Below, piece by piece: positions 32,059 to 42,590 of a stretch of 64,000 nt of DNA (positions are counted from its first letter, which is position 1; every line of letters begins with the position of its first letter). Made by a program: the position numbers and the translations under genes. Source of the DNA: VRUE01 sp035605695 (lineage in GTDB: Bacteria > Actinomycetota > Thermoleophilia > Solirubrobacterales > 70-9). The notes beneath the pieces were generated by a model. It saw nothing but the letters and a program-made list of their open reading frames with translations. It was not told the origin of the DNA and ran no database searches. Where the stretch lies: assembly GCA_035605695.1 (NCBI GenBank), contig DATNGZ010000040.1, forward strand, positions 3,628-67,627. Direction: 5' to 3'.

Positions 32059-32852
32059 TCGGCTGGCTCGACGTCCCGCGCGGCTGGCTCGACTCCTTCG
32101 GCGAGATCGCCCGCTTCGGCACCCGCGTCGCCGGCCTCGTCTTCAGTGGTCGCGTCCTGCGCTTCTTCGGCGAGAGCTTGCGCCAGGGCGGCATCTTGAT
32201 CCTCGGCTCGGCCCTGATCATCTGGGCCTTCGTCTTCATCCTCGGCCTCCAGTGCGGCCTCCAGGGGGCCTATTTCAACCGCTCGATCGGCGCCCCCTCG
32301 CTGGCCGGCCTCTTCTCGGCCTACTGCGACCTGCGCGAGGGGCTGCCCTACGCCTTCGGCTACATCCTCTCGGCCAAGGTCGGCACCGGGATCGTCGCCG
32401 AGCTCGGCGCGATGCGGATCTCCGACGAGATTGACGCGCTCGAGGTAATGGGGATCCCGCCGGTGACCTTCCTCGCCGCGACCCGCCTGCTCGGCGCCTG
32501 GATCGCGATCCCCTTTCTCTACCTGGTCGGGATCGGCGTCGCCTACTTTGCCAGCTACATAGCGGTGGTCCAGCAGGTAGGTGATGTGTCCTCTGGCGGC
32601 TACCTCTTGATCTTCTGGATGTTCCAGAGCCCCCCCGACCTGATCTTCAGCTTGATCAAGGGGATGGTGATGACGACCGCGATCGTGCTGGTCGGTTGCT
32701 ACTACGGCTACACCGCCTCCGGCGGCCCGGTCGGGGTGGGCACCGCGACGGCCCAGTCGATGGTGGTCAACATCATCTTGGTCCACATCATCGGCATGCT
32801 CGGCACGGTCGTCTTCTGGGGCTCAAACCCCCGCGCCCCGATCGGCGGCTAG
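32055..32852 (+). CDS. MlaE/YrbE-family ABC permease, second copy
   Basis: A 265-residue partner of the preceding permease. The motif KVGTGIVAELGAMRISDEIDALEVMGIPP is the MlaE cytoplasmic coupling loop, and GGPVGVGTATAQSMVVNIILVHI the terminal helix pair. It starts at GTG 32055 overlapping the previous stop. The operon ends here: the next gene is convergent and shares the bases CTAG with this stop. The expected MCE-domain proteins and MlaF-like ATPase must be encoded elsewhere if this is an active importer. Confidence 0.92.
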   Translation: MIGWLDVPRGWLDSFGEIARFGTRVAGLVFSGRVLRFFGESLRQGGILILGSALIIWAFVFILGLQCGLQGAYFNRSIGAPSLAGLFSAYCDLREGLPYAFGYILSAKVGTGIVAELGAMRISDEIDALEVMGIPPVTFLAATRLLGAWIAIPFLYLVGIGVAYFASYIAVVQQVGDVSSGGYLLIFWMFQSPPDLIFSLIKGMVMTTAIVLVGCYYGYTASGGPVGVGTATAQSMVVNIILVHIIGMLGTVVFWGSNPRAPIGG

Positions 32853-33625
32853 CAGCCGACGTTGCCGCGGAAGGGGAGGCGGACGAGGCGGCGCGAGGTG
32901 TTGTCGTTCTCGTTTGACTCGTAGAGGAGCCCGTTGGGGTCGACGGTCATCACGAAGGCGAAGCAGCCGCGCAGGCCGCCGACGGGGATCCACTGCTTGT
33001 CGTAGTCGGCTGGATAGATGTCTGACCAGCCGACCGAGGTTCCCAGCGTGATGCTGTCTTGGTAAGGGTTTTGGTTGCAGCCCGGATAGTGGAAGTGGCT
33101 GGGTGAGCGTTGGCCGGGGCGGGTGCGCTCGAGGTCGCGCAGGCAGTAGTTGAGCTTGGGGCCGCTGCGCACGCGGTGCAGCAGTCGGTGGTGACCGTCC
33201 ACTAACCAAAGATCGAAGCGGGCGAGCTGGTGGACCTTCCAGTAGCTGCCGCCAAAGTAGGCGCCGACGTCGGTGAAGTGCAGGCTGGCGTTCGTCGGCA
33301 CGTCGATGTGGCCGCCGCCGGCGCGGTAGATCCGCTGGTGGACCCGCATCGAGCGCGGCCCGTTGCGATTGCCGCGCAGCTCGATTGGGCCGAGGCCGCG
33401 GCTGCGGACATCGCTGGTCGCGCGCAGCAGGGTGCGCCCGCCGTGCTGGACATGGAGGTCGGCGGGCGGGCCGATGCGCAGGTTGGGGCAGAGCAGGTGC
33501 GCCGCTTCCGGTCCCGCGCAGGGGTTTTCCGCCGGCTCCGCGGCTGTGGCGGGGGCGGCCAGGCCGAGGCAGAGCGCGGCGATCGGGAGCAAAAGGCGGG
33601 TTTTCACCGGCCGCAGGCTATCCAT
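32849..33625 (-). CDS. Secreted lysyl-oxidase-like protein
   Basis: About 258 residues with a signal peptide (basic start, hydrophobic LLLPIAALCLGLAAPATA, cleavage after ATA). The C-terminal half resembles bacterial lysyl oxidase-like domains: HFTDVGAYFGGSYWKVH, HHRLLHRVRSGPKLNYCL, SVGWSDIYPADYDKQWIP and VDPNGLLYESNENDN. His residues that could form a copper site are present (HQLARFDLWLVDGHH). Eukaryotic lysyl oxidases make aldehydes from lysine with copper and a quinone cofactor; activity here is untested. ATG 33625 or GTG 33607 could be the start; glyA is divergent with only 23-41 bp between. Confidence 0.7.
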   Translation of the reverse strand: MDSLRPVKTRLLLPIAALCLGLAAPATAAEPAENPCAGPEAAHLLCPNLRIGPPADLHVQHGGRTLLRATSDVRSRGLGPIELRGNRNGPRSMRVHQRIYRAGGGHIDVPTNASLHFTDVGAYFGGSYWKVHQLARFDLWLVDGHHRLLHRVRSGPKLNYCLRDLERTRPGQRSPSHFHYPGCNQNPYQDSITLGTSVGWSDIYPADYDKQWIPVGGLRGCFAFVMTVDPNGLLYESNENDNTSRRLVRLPFRGNVGC

Positions 33626-33648
33626 GACCGTTGCTATCGTCGGTTGCC

Positions 33649-34929
33649 GTGAACGAGCTGCCGGAGAACTTCCAAACCGCACCTCTCGCCGAGGTCGATC
33701 CGGCGATCGCCGCCGTGCTCGACGGCGAGCTGCGGCGCCAGCAGGGGACGCTGGAGATGATCGCCTCGGAGAACTTCGTGCCGCAGGCCGTGCTCGACGC
33801 GGTCGGCTCGGTGCTGACCAACAAGTACGCCGAGGGTTACCCCGGGCGCCGCTATTACGGCGGCTGCGAGGAGGTAGACGTCGCCGAGCAGCTGGCGATC
33901 GACCGGGCCAAGGAGCTCTTCGACGCCGAGCACGCCAACGTCCAGGCCCACTCCGGAGCGCAGGCCAACAACGCCGTCTACATGGCGCTGCTCGAACCAG
34001 GGGACACCTTCCTCGGCCTTGCTCTCGACCACGGCGGCCACCTCAGTCACGGGATGAAGATCAACGTCTCCGGCACGCTCTACAACCCGGTCCCGTACCA
34101 CGTCCGCAAAGACGATCTGCTGGTCGACATGGACGAGGTCGCCGCGCTTGCCGAGCAGCACAAGCCGAAGCTGATCGTCGCCGGTTGGTCCGCCTACCCG
34201 CGCCAGCTCGACTTCGCCGCCTTCCGCGCGATCGCCGACTCGGTCGGCGCCAAGTTGATGGTCGACATGGCCCACTTCGCTGGCCTCGTCGCCGCCGGCG
34301 AGCACCCCAACCCGGTGCCGCACGCCGACGTCGTGACCACGACGATCCACAAGACGCTCTGCGGGCCGCGCAGCGGCATGATCCTCTGCAAAGAGGAGCA
34401 CGCGAAGGCAATCGACAAGGCTGTCTTCCCCGGTCAGCAGGGCGGGCCGCTGATGCACACGGTCGCCGCCAAGGCGGTGGCGCTGTGGATCGCTGCCAGC
34501 GAGCAGTTCGCCGCCCGCCAGCGCCAGACGATCGCCAACGCCCAGGCTTTCGCCGCCGGGCTCGAAGCCGGTGGCGTCCCGGTCCTCACCGGCGGCACCG
34601 ACGTCCACCTTGTCCTCGTTGACCTGACCCCGACCGGCCTCGACGGCCAGACGGCGGAGGACCGCCTCGATGCGGTCGGCATCACGGTCAACCGCAACGC
34701 GATCCCCTTCGACCCGCGGCCGCCGATGAACCCCTCGGGACTGCGCATCGGCACCCCGGCGCTGACCACCCGCGGTCTCGTCGAAGAGGACATGACCGAG
34801 ATCGCCGCGGTGATCGCCACGGCGCTCTCCGCTGACTTCGATGCCGAGAAGGACGCCTTGGTCGAGCGCACCGGCGCCCTGATGGATCGCTACCCGCTTT
34901 ACCCGCAGCTGTCGCCAACAGCCGTTTGA
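33649..34929 (+). CDS. glyA: Serine hydroxymethyltransferase
   Basis: A 426-residue PLP enzyme converting serine and tetrahydrofolate to glycine and 5,10-methylene-THF. Motifs: TLEMIASENFVPQAV, LTNKYAEGYPGRRYYGGCE, VNVQAHSGAQAN-like segment AHSGAQANNAVY, the PLP Lys in VVTTTIHKTLCGPRSGMIL, and RPPMNPSGLRIGTPALTTRG. GTG 33649 fits the family N-terminus (NELPENF); upstream codons are unlikely. It overlaps the DUF354 gene by TTGA. Confidence 0.96.
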   Translation: MNELPENFQTAPLAEVDPAIAAVLDGELRRQQGTLEMIASENFVPQAVLDAVGSVLTNKYAEGYPGRRYYGGCEEVDVAEQLAIDRAKELFDAEHANVQAHSGAQANNAVYMALLEPGDTFLGLALDHGGHLSHGMKINVSGTLYNPVPYHVRKDDLLVDMDEVAALAEQHKPKLIVAGWSAYPRQLDFAAFRAIADSVGAKLMVDMAHFAGLVAAGEHPNPVPHADVVTTTIHKTLCGPRSGMILCKEEHAKAIDKAVFPGQQGGPLMHTVAAKAVALWIAASEQFAARQRQTIANAQAFAAGLEAGGVPVLTGGTDVHLVLVDLTPTGLDGQTAEDRLDAVGITVNRNAIPFDPRPPMNPSGLRIGTPALTTRGLVEEDMTEIAAVIATALSADFDAEKDALVERTGALMDRYPLYPQLSPTAV

Positions 34930-35933
34930 GAGTTTGGGTCGACTGCACCGCGGCGGCGCACCCGCTCGTCCTGCGGCCGGTAATAGAGCGGCTGGAAGCT
35001 CGCGGCCACGAGGTCATGGTCACTGCCCGCCAGTACGGACAGACGCTGGGGATCCTCGACCGGCTCGGTATTGCCTATACGACTGTGGGCAGCCACGGCG
35101 GCGCTTCGGCGCTAGGCAAGGGGCGGGCGCTTGCCGGACGCTCGGCGGCGCTGGCCCGCTTGGTCTGGCATCGCCGGCCACAGCTGGCGATCGCCCACGG
35201 TTCGGTCGACCTCGCCGTCGTCTCCTCGCTCTTCCGCATCCCCTCGGCGCAGATGCAGGACTACGAGTTCGCCGGCTGGCAGCGCCAGATTGCCTTTCGC
35301 GCGGCGAGCAGGGTCCTCGTCCCGGACTCCATCCCGCTCGAGCGGCTGAAGAAGATCGGCGCCAAGGAGCGCAAGCTGGTTCGTTACCCCGGGCTGAAGG
35401 AGGAGTACTACCTGGACGGGTTCGAGCCCGATCCCGCGGTGCTCGATGAGCTTGGCCTCGATCGCGAGAAGGTGCTGGTCGTCGTTCGCCCGCCGCCGGA
35501 GACCTCGGAGTACCACGCGCGCAATGACGTCTACGGCGAGTCGATCCGCTATCTCGCGGGAGCCGACTCCGTCCAAGCTATCGTGATTCCCCGCACCGAG
35601 CGCCAGGGCAACGAGGTGCGGGAGATGGAGGCCGCCAACCTGATCGTGCCCGAGCGCGCGATCGACGCCCAGAGCCTGATCGCCCATTCCGACCTCGTCG
35701 TCAGCGCGGGGGGGACGATGAACCGCGAGGCCGTCGCCCTCGGTACCCCCGTCTTCACCACCTTCGCCGGCCGCATGGGCGGCGTCGACGAGGCGCTGAT
35801 CGCCGACGGTCGCCTCCAGGTCCTCGCCGACCCGGCCGACCTGCCGCTGCGTAAGCGCGACTCGCCACCGGGTGTGCTCAACCCGCGCGACCCAGGGTTG
35901 CTGGTCGAGGGCGCACTCGGGGCCGTCGAATAG
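34926..35933 (+). CDS. DUF354-family protein (glycosyltransferase-B-like fold)
   Basis: A 335-residue protein from TTG 34926. It matches the DUF354 pattern: RVWVDCTAAAHPLVLRPVIERLEARGHEV at the N-terminus, a central YPGLKEEYYL, VVVRPPPETSEYH, and SDLVVSAGGTMNREAVALGTPVF, the nucleotide-sugar-like site of GT-B enzymes. The family is predicted to include cell-surface glycan enzymes but its reaction is not known. It follows glyA and precedes a WecA/MraY-like gene, consistent with an envelope role. Its stop is followed directly by repeat B copy 3. Confidence 0.82.
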   Translation: MRVWVDCTAAAHPLVLRPVIERLEARGHEVMVTARQYGQTLGILDRLGIAYTTVGSHGGASALGKGRALAGRSAALARLVWHRRPQLAIAHGSVDLAVVSSLFRIPSAQMQDYEFAGWQRQIAFRAASRVLVPDSIPLERLKKIGAKERKLVRYPGLKEEYYLDGFEPDPAVLDELGLDREKVLVVVRPPPETSEYHARNDVYGESIRYLAGADSVQAIVIPRTERQGNEVREMEAANLIVPERAIDAQSLIAHSDLVVSAGGTMNREAVALGTPVFTTFAGRMGGVDEALIADGRLQVLADPADLPLRKRDSPPGVLNPRDPGLLVEGALGAVE

Positions 35934-35983
35934 CCACCTGCAACGCGTTACGGCTCCGCAGGGCCCACAATGCGTTGCACCTC
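35934..35983. repeat. Palindromic repeat family B, copy 3 (50 bp)
   Basis: Begins at the base after the DUF354 TAG. Arms CCTGCAACGCGTT and the near-complement at the right end (ATGCGTTGCACCTC) match copies 1 and 2 at 11662 and 11734; the middle differs. Confidence 0.75.
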
Positions 35984-36034
35984 TGGTCGGTCGGGTAGCC
36001 TGGGCGCGCCCGCTTTCCCAGCGGGCTCCGCGCT

Positions 36035-37144
36035 ATGGCAGCGACCACCGACGCCGTCCTCGCTTTTCTCGTAGCGGCCGCGATTGCCTGGCTGCTGGTT
36101 CCCTACGCCGAGCGACTCGCCTTCCGGATCGGCGCGATCGACCAGCCCAAGGAGCGCGGCCTGCACGACAAGCCGATGCCGCGGCTCTCCGGCCTGGCGA
36201 TCTTCGTCGGGATCGAGGTGGCGGGATGGATCTGGCTCCCGGGCGACGGCGAAAGTCACGCGATCCTGCTCGGCGCCGCGGCGATCGCCGCAGTTGGCGT
36301 CGTCGACGACGTCTGGGAAATCCCGGCGCTGCCGAAGCTACTCGGCCAAGTTGGGGCGGCGCTGATCCCGGTCCTCGCCGGCGTCCGCGTCGACAACCTG
36401 ACCCTGCCCTTCGTCGGCGGCTTCGAGCTCGGCTGGCTCGCCTATCCACTGACCGTGATTGGGATCGTCGCCGTCGTCAACGTGATCAACTTCATCGACG
36501 GCGTCGACGGCCTCGCCGCCGGCGTCTGCACAATCGCCGCGATCGCCCTGGCGGTGGTCGCCCTCTCGCTGGATCGCAATGCCGCCGGCGTATTGGCGGC
36601 GCTGACCGCCGGCGGCGCGCTCGGCTTCCTCCGCCACGGCTTCCCGCCCGCCTCGAGCTTCATGGGCGACACCGGCTCCAACCTGCTCGGCTACCTGCTC
36701 GCCGTCGCCTCGGTCCAAGGAGCGCTGAAGACCAATGCCGTCGTTGCCCTTGCCTTCCCCTTGGTGATCCTCGCGGTACCGATCCTCGACACCGGCTTCG
36801 TCGTCGCCAAGCGGCTCAAGTACCGCCAGCCGATCTACCAGGCTGACAGCTGGCACTTCCATCACCGCATGGCCAACATCGGCTTCTCGCAGCGCCGCAC
36901 GCTCGCCTATCTCTACGGCTGGACGCTGGCGCTCGCCGGGCTGGCCCTGGCCCTGCGCTTCGTCCCCTACAGCGACGACCACGGCCACTTCAACGTGCTC
37001 TGGACTGCGGTGATCGTCGCTTTCGGCCTAGTCGCGCTGGCCTCCAGCGTCTACCTGATCTACGTACTGGAGATCCTCAAGCTGCGGCGCGGCCGGCTCA
37101 ACCCCGAAACCGGCGAAATCGAAGCGATCGAACTCGAGGAATAA
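36035..37144 (+). CDS. WecA/MraY-family polyprenyl-phosphate sugar-1-phosphate transferase
   Basis: A 369-residue membrane protein with about ten to eleven helices. Active-site motifs of the family: LHDKPMPRLSGLAIF (nucleotide loop), GVVDDVWEIPAL (catalytic Asp pair), NVINFIDGVDGLAAG (Mg-binding NxxNxxDGxDGLaxG) and the cytoplasmic DSWHFHHRMANIGFSQRR loop with the HIHH-like WecA signature. That last feature favours a WecA/TagO-type enzyme, which starts lipid-linked glycan synthesis at undecaprenyl phosphate, over MraY. The ATP synthase operon follows. Confidence 0.92.
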   Translation: MAATTDAVLAFLVAAAIAWLLVPYAERLAFRIGAIDQPKERGLHDKPMPRLSGLAIFVGIEVAGWIWLPGDGESHAILLGAAAIAAVGVVDDVWEIPALPKLLGQVGAALIPVLAGVRVDNLTLPFVGGFELGWLAYPLTVIGIVAVVNVINFIDGVDGLAAGVCTIAAIALAVVALSLDRNAAGVLAALTAGGALGFLRHGFPPASSFMGDTGSNLLGYLLAVASVQGALKTNAVVALAFPLVILAVPILDTGFVVAKRLKYRQPIYQADSWHFHHRMANIGFSQRRTLAYLYGWTLALAGLALALRFVPYSDDHGHFNVLWTAVIVAFGLVALASSVYLIYVLEILKLRRGRLNPETGEIEAIELEE

Positions 37145-37232
37145 TCTCCCGCAAGTAGCGATATGAGTTAGTAACAGGTTGTAACAAGCCTCACGAACTG
37201 GCTCTAGAAAGCGGATCGTCGGCCCTTTCGGA

Positions 37233-37270
37233 TATAGTCGCCAGTCCGCCCGCCCTTTCACAGACGGGCG
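37233..37270 (+). promoter_or_regulatory. Possible promoter and leader hairpin of the atp operon
   Basis: TATAGT (37233-37238) is a -10-like hexamer with no good -35. A leader hairpin CGCCCG (37247-37252) / CGGGCG (37265-37270) follows, then AATTTT and the ATG at 37277. The stem lies where the ribosome site of the first gene should be. Confidence 0.35.
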
Positions 37271-37276
37271 AATTTT

Positions 37277-37651
37277 ATGTCTCCTCCCAAGTACGTCGAC
37301 CTACTGGTCCTTGCCGCTGCACTCGCCGTTTTTCTGCTCGGCGGGCTGCCCATGCTCGGATACGCCGTGGGAGCGGCTGCATGGTTGACCCAGCGTGGGA
37401 TCCAGACTCTCGCCACTCGCCGCGCCAACGCTGAACTTGCCGCGGGCAACCGCCAGAAAGCGATGGGGATAGTCGCCGCGACGACGCTCGGCCGGGTCTG
37501 GCTGATGGCGACGGTGGTGCTACTCGTCGGCCTCTCCGATCGCGAAGCCGGACTAGCTTCGGCGGTCCTCGTCCTCGTCCTCTTCACCGTCTCTTTCGCC
37601 GCCCAAGGCATCGCCCACCTCTTCAGCGAACCGGAGGTCGGCAAAGCATGA
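37277..37651 (+). CDS. AtpI-like membrane protein at head of atp operon
   Basis: A 124-residue protein with four hydrophobic segments (about residues 8-28, 28-42, 62-85 and 92-112) and no other recognisable motif. Size, topology and position before atpB fit ATP synthase subunit I, a poorly conserved assembly factor. It overlaps atpB by ATGA. The name rests on location more than on sequence. Confidence 0.6.
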   Translation: MSPPKYVDLLVLAAALAVFLLGGLPMLGYAVGAAAWLTQRGIQTLATRRANAELAAGNRQKAMGIVAATTLGRVWLMATVVLLVGLSDREAGLASAVLVLVLFTVSFAAQGIAHLFSEPEVGKA

Positions 37652-38556
37652 CGACGCGCTCCAAGGTGTTGATCGGGCTCGGCGTCTATTTCGGGATCGC
37701 GATCCTGATGCTGCTGATCTTCGGCAGCTCCGGCAAACTCGAATCCTTCCAGCCGCAGAACGAGTTCAAGCTCGAACCGTGGATCTCGATCCACCTCGGC
37801 AGCCTTGACCTCAGCATCAACAAGGCGGTGCTCTATCTGGGCTTGGCGAGTGCTCTGACGATTTTCACGATGGTCTGGATTTCACGCCGGATGGCGCAGA
37901 AACCGAACCGGGTGCAGACCGCGATCGAGGTCGCCTTCGACCTGACCAAGAACAACATCACCGGCGGTAACCTCGACGGCGCCACCGCGGTGCGCTGGTT
38001 CCCCTTCCTCGCCGCCCTCTTCTTCTGGATCTGGTTCTCGAACATGATCGGCTTCATCCCGCTGCCGACCAACACCGAGCACGAGGTCAGCATCTTCGGG
38101 CTGGAAATCCCGGCCTTCGCGCTCTACGCCGCGACCGCCAACATCTCGATCCCGCTGGTGCTGACCCTGGTCGTCTGGGTCTCCTACCACGTCGAAGGGA
38201 TCCGCTCCAAGGGCTTCATTCCTTACTTCGCCAGCTGGCTGCCCCCGGGGCTGGAGGAGATGAACCCGATCGGCAAGGGGGCGATTTTCATCATCGAGGT
38301 GATCTCGCACTTCGTGCGGCTGATCTCGCTCTCAGTGCGTCTCTTCGCCAATATCCTCGCCGGCCACCTGCTGCTGCTCTTCATGGGTGGCGGGCTGGCC
38401 GTCCTGCTCGGCATCGCTGCCCTCGGGGCACTGACGTTCCCGATGGCCTTTGCGTTTTTCATCTTCGAGGTGGGTCTTGTAGCGACGCTTCAGGCGTTTA
38501 TCTTCTCGACCCTCACCGCGATCTACATCGGCGGAGCCACCTCCGCAAGTCACTAG
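37648..38556 (+). CDS. atpB: ATP synthase Fo subunit a
   Basis: A 302-residue proton-channel subunit with five to six membrane helices. The essential Arg is in SHFVRLISLSVRLFANILAGHLLL, and NMIGFIPLPTNTEHE and FIFEVGLVATLQAFIFSTLTAIYIGGA are family features. It overlaps the AtpI-like gene by ATGA and lies 19 bp before atpE. Confidence 0.96.
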   Translation: MTTRSKVLIGLGVYFGIAILMLLIFGSSGKLESFQPQNEFKLEPWISIHLGSLDLSINKAVLYLGLASALTIFTMVWISRRMAQKPNRVQTAIEVAFDLTKNNITGGNLDGATAVRWFPFLAALFFWIWFSNMIGFIPLPTNTEHEVSIFGLEIPAFALYAATANISIPLVLTLVVWVSYHVEGIRSKGFIPYFASWLPPGLEEMNPIGKGAIFIIEVISHFVRLISLSVRLFANILAGHLLLLFMGGGLAVLLGIAALGALTFPMAFAFFIFEVGLVATLQAFIFSTLTAIYIGGATSASH

Positions 38557-38575
38557 AAAAGGAGCGCTGTTTCAA

Positions 38576-38842
38576 ATGGATCTGTCCCCTGTAGCCGCCG
38601 CGATCTCCGACGAAGGGATCGAATCGGCCGGTAAGGCGATCGCCCTCGGCGTCGGTGCCGGCCTTGGTTCGATCGGCGCCGGTATCGGTATTGGCTTCAT
38701 CTTCGGCAAGGAGATCGAGTCGGTCGCCCGCCAGCCCGAGATGAAAGACGAGCTGCAGAGCATCCGCTGGCTCGGCTTCGCCCTTACCGAGGCCGTCGCC
38801 TTCTACACCTTCATCTTCGGCCTTATCGCCTTCTTCCTCTAG
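38576..38842 (+). CDS. atpE: ATP synthase Fo subunit c
   Basis: An 88-residue two-helix proteolipid. Helix 1 has the packed glycine motif GAGLGSIGAGIGIGF; the polar loop RQPE is present; helix 2 carries the ion-binding Glu in GFALTEAVAFYTF. The residue after the Glu is Ala and no Gln is seen in helix 1, so the sodium-type ligand set is lacking and proton coupling is expected. A short non-homologous leader (residues 1-14) precedes helix 1. Confidence 0.96.
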   Translation: MDLSPVAAAISDEGIESAGKAIALGVGAGLGSIGAGIGIGFIFGKEIESVARQPEMKDELQSIRWLGFALTEAVAFYTFIFGLIAFFL

Positions 38843-38851
38843 GTCGATCGC

Positions 38852-39442
38852 GTGGAGCTCTTTGGCCACATAGCCGGTTTGATTCCGCTCGCCGCCGAGG
38901 AGGCGTCTGAAGAAGGCGGCAGCTTCCTGGTCTCACCGGGCCTCGGCCTGATGATCTGGACGCTGGTTCTCTTCCTCTTCACGATGTGGGTGCTGAGCAA
39001 GGTCGCCTTCCCGAAGATCCAGGAGGCGCTCGACAAGCGAGCCAAAACGATCAGCGAGTCGATCGAGGCGGCGGAACGTCAGCGCAAAGAGTCCGATGAG
39101 CTGCTCGCCGAGTACCGCGAGCGCCTCACCGAGGCCCGCGAGCAGGCCGACGACATCATGGCCCGCGCTCGCAAAGCGGCCGAGACAGCGGAATCTGAGG
39201 CGAAAACGGAAGGCAACGCGAAGCGGGAGGAGCTGGTTGCGGCCGCCACCCGCGACATCGAAGCCGAGACGCGGCGCTCGTTGCAGCAGATCCGCAAGGA
39301 GGTCGCCGACCTCACCGTGCTGGCGACCGAGAAGGTTACCCGCAAGTCGCTCAACGAGGACGATCAGCGCCGCCTGGTCGAGGAGGCGCTGAGCGAGGTT
39401 GACTTCTCTGCCCTATCGGGAGCGGAGGAGTCGAGGAACTGA
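38852..39442 (+). CDS. atpF: ATP synthase Fo subunit b
   Basis: A 196-residue stator subunit from GTG 38852. After a short N-terminal part, one membrane helix (about residues 29-50, GLGLMIWTLVLFLFTMWVLS) is followed by a long Glu/Arg/Ala-rich coiled coil to the end. FPKIQEALDKRAKTI is the standard post-membrane segment. The stop shares a base with the atpH ATG (TGATG). Confidence 0.94.
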   Translation: MELFGHIAGLIPLAAEEASEEGGSFLVSPGLGLMIWTLVLFLFTMWVLSKVAFPKIQEALDKRAKTISESIEAAERQRKESDELLAEYRERLTEAREQADDIMARARKAAETAESEAKTEGNAKREELVAAATRDIEAETRRSLQQIRKEVADLTVLATEKVTRKSLNEDDQRRLVEEALSEVDFSALSGAEESRN

Positions 39443-39975
39443 TGGCGGAGGCAGCTCGCGTATACGCCGAGGCCCTCTTCGATGTGGCCAAGGAGAAGGG
39501 CAAGCTCGACGCGATCCGCGACGAGCTGGCCCAGTTCGCCGATGCGCTCGACGGCGATCACGAGCTGCAGGTCTTCTTCTTCAGCCCCTACTTCTCCACG
39601 GCGGAGAAGGTCGCGGGACTGAAGCGCGCCGTCAGTGACGCTGACGCGGAGCTGCTCAACTTCCTCGAGCTGCTGATCGAGAAGGGGCGGATGCAGGAGG
39701 TATTTCGCATCCGCCGCCAGCTCGATGAGCTTTGGAAGCAGGAGAACCGGCGCATCGACGTGACGGTGACCAGCGCGGTCGAGCTTGACCGCGCTGTGGT
39801 GGAGAAAGTCGGCGAGGAGATCGAGCGCCAGACCGGCCAGAAAGTAGAGCTGGCCAGCCGCGTCGACGACGAGATCATCGGCGGCATCGTCCTGCAGGTC
39901 GGCAACATGGTCCTCGACGCGAGCATCCGCAGTCGCTTGGACAAACTTCGAAAAAGCGTCGCCCAAGCGGCGTAA
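39442..39975 (+). CDS. atpH: ATP synthase F1 subunit delta
   Basis: A 177-residue stator subunit. It starts with the usual ARVYAEALFDVAKEKGKL helix and ends in GQKVELASRVDDEIIGGIVLQVGNMVLDASIRSRL-type segments (the conserved D-x-x-I-x-G-G strand and the D-x-S terminal helix). It links F1 to subunit b. It is in the standard atp order, 15 bp before atpA. Confidence 0.95.
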   Translation: MAEAARVYAEALFDVAKEKGKLDAIRDELAQFADALDGDHELQVFFFSPYFSTAEKVAGLKRAVSDADAELLNFLELLIEKGRMQEVFRIRRQLDELWKQENRRIDVTVTSAVELDRAVVEKVGEEIERQTGQKVELASRVDDEIIGGIVLQVGNMVLDASIRSRLDKLRKSVAQAA

Positions 39976-39990
39976 GGAGGCAGAACCGCA

Positions 39991-41628
<1,638 letters not shown>

Positions 41629-41644
41629 CGTCCGGGTTTCCGTC

Positions 41645-42565
41645 ATGGCCTCTCAGAAGGACGTCAAGAATCGCATCGCGTCGATCAAGAACATCAACAA
41701 GATCACGCGGGCGATGGAGATGGTCGCCGCGGCGCGCCTGCGCCGGGCCGAACAGCGGATCGAGCAGATGCGCCCCTACGCGCAGTCGATGCGCAAGCTC
41801 ACCCGCCGCGCCGCCGAGCAAGCGGGAGGGCTGCCGCGGGTGCCGGTGCTGGAAGAGCGCGAGAACGAGAAGCGCGTCGGAGTCGTCCTGATCACCGGCG
41901 ACCGCGGCCTCGCCGGTGCCTTCAACACCAACATCATTCGCGACGGCATGCGGCTCAAGGGCGAGCTGCGCGAGCAGGGCAAGGAGGCCGTCTTCTCCGC
42001 CGTCGGCCGCAAGGGCGTCGGCGCGCTCACCTTCCGCAAAGAGGACCCCCGCACTTCCTACGTCGGCTTCACCGACCGTCCCGGCTTCGCCAACGCGCGC
42101 GAGATCGGCGAGGAGCTGACCGCTCGCTACGTCGACGAGGAACTCGACCGGGTCGAGCTCGTCTACAACCGCTACGTCTCGCCGCTGACCCAGCACGTCT
42201 GGCGGCAGACGCTGCTGCCGCTGCAGCAGGCCGACGTGATCGGCGAGGGCGTCGGCGAGGAGGAAGAGGAGGGCGAGGAAAGCGAGATCGAGAAGGCGCA
42301 CAGCCACTCGGCCTGGGAATACGAGCCCGAGGCCGAGGATCTGCTGGGCCAGCTGATCCCGGAGTACGTGAATATTTCGGTTTACAGGGCGCTGCTGGAG
42401 TCGGCCGCTTCCGAGCTGGGAGCGCGGATGACGGCAATGCGCAGTGCCGCTGAGAACGCGGAGGAAATGATGGATTCGCTGACGCTGGAGATGAACCGGG
42501 CCAGGCAGGCCGAGATCACCCAGGAGATCCTCGAGGTTGTCGCCGGCGCCGAGGCGCTCGGGTAA
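41645..42565 (+). CDS. atpG: ATP synthase F1 subunit gamma
   Basis: A 306-residue rotor shaft subunit. N-terminal MASQKDVKNRIASIKNINKI and C-terminal ALLESAASELGARMTAMRSA coiled-coil helices are typical, and the GDRGLAGAFNTNIIR loop is conserved. Between about residues 197 and 225 it has an acidic insertion (GEEEEEGEESEIE, then KAHSHSAWEYEPEAEDLL) longer than in E. coli or Bacillus gamma. The insertion is in the peripheral Rossmann domain, so rotation should be possible. Confidence 0.95.
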   Translation: MASQKDVKNRIASIKNINKITRAMEMVAAARLRRAEQRIEQMRPYAQSMRKLTRRAAEQAGGLPRVPVLEERENEKRVGVVLITGDRGLAGAFNTNIIRDGMRLKGELREQGKEAVFSAVGRKGVGALTFRKEDPRTSYVGFTDRPGFANAREIGEELTARYVDEELDRVELVYNRYVSPLTQHVWRQTLLPLQQADVIGEGVGEEEEEGEESEIEKAHSHSAWEYEPEAEDLLGQLIPEYVNISVYRALLESAASELGARMTAMRSAAENAEEMMDSLTLEMNRARQAEITQEILEVVAGAEALG

Positions 42566-42590
42566 GACTGCGAAACAAGAAAAGGAACCA

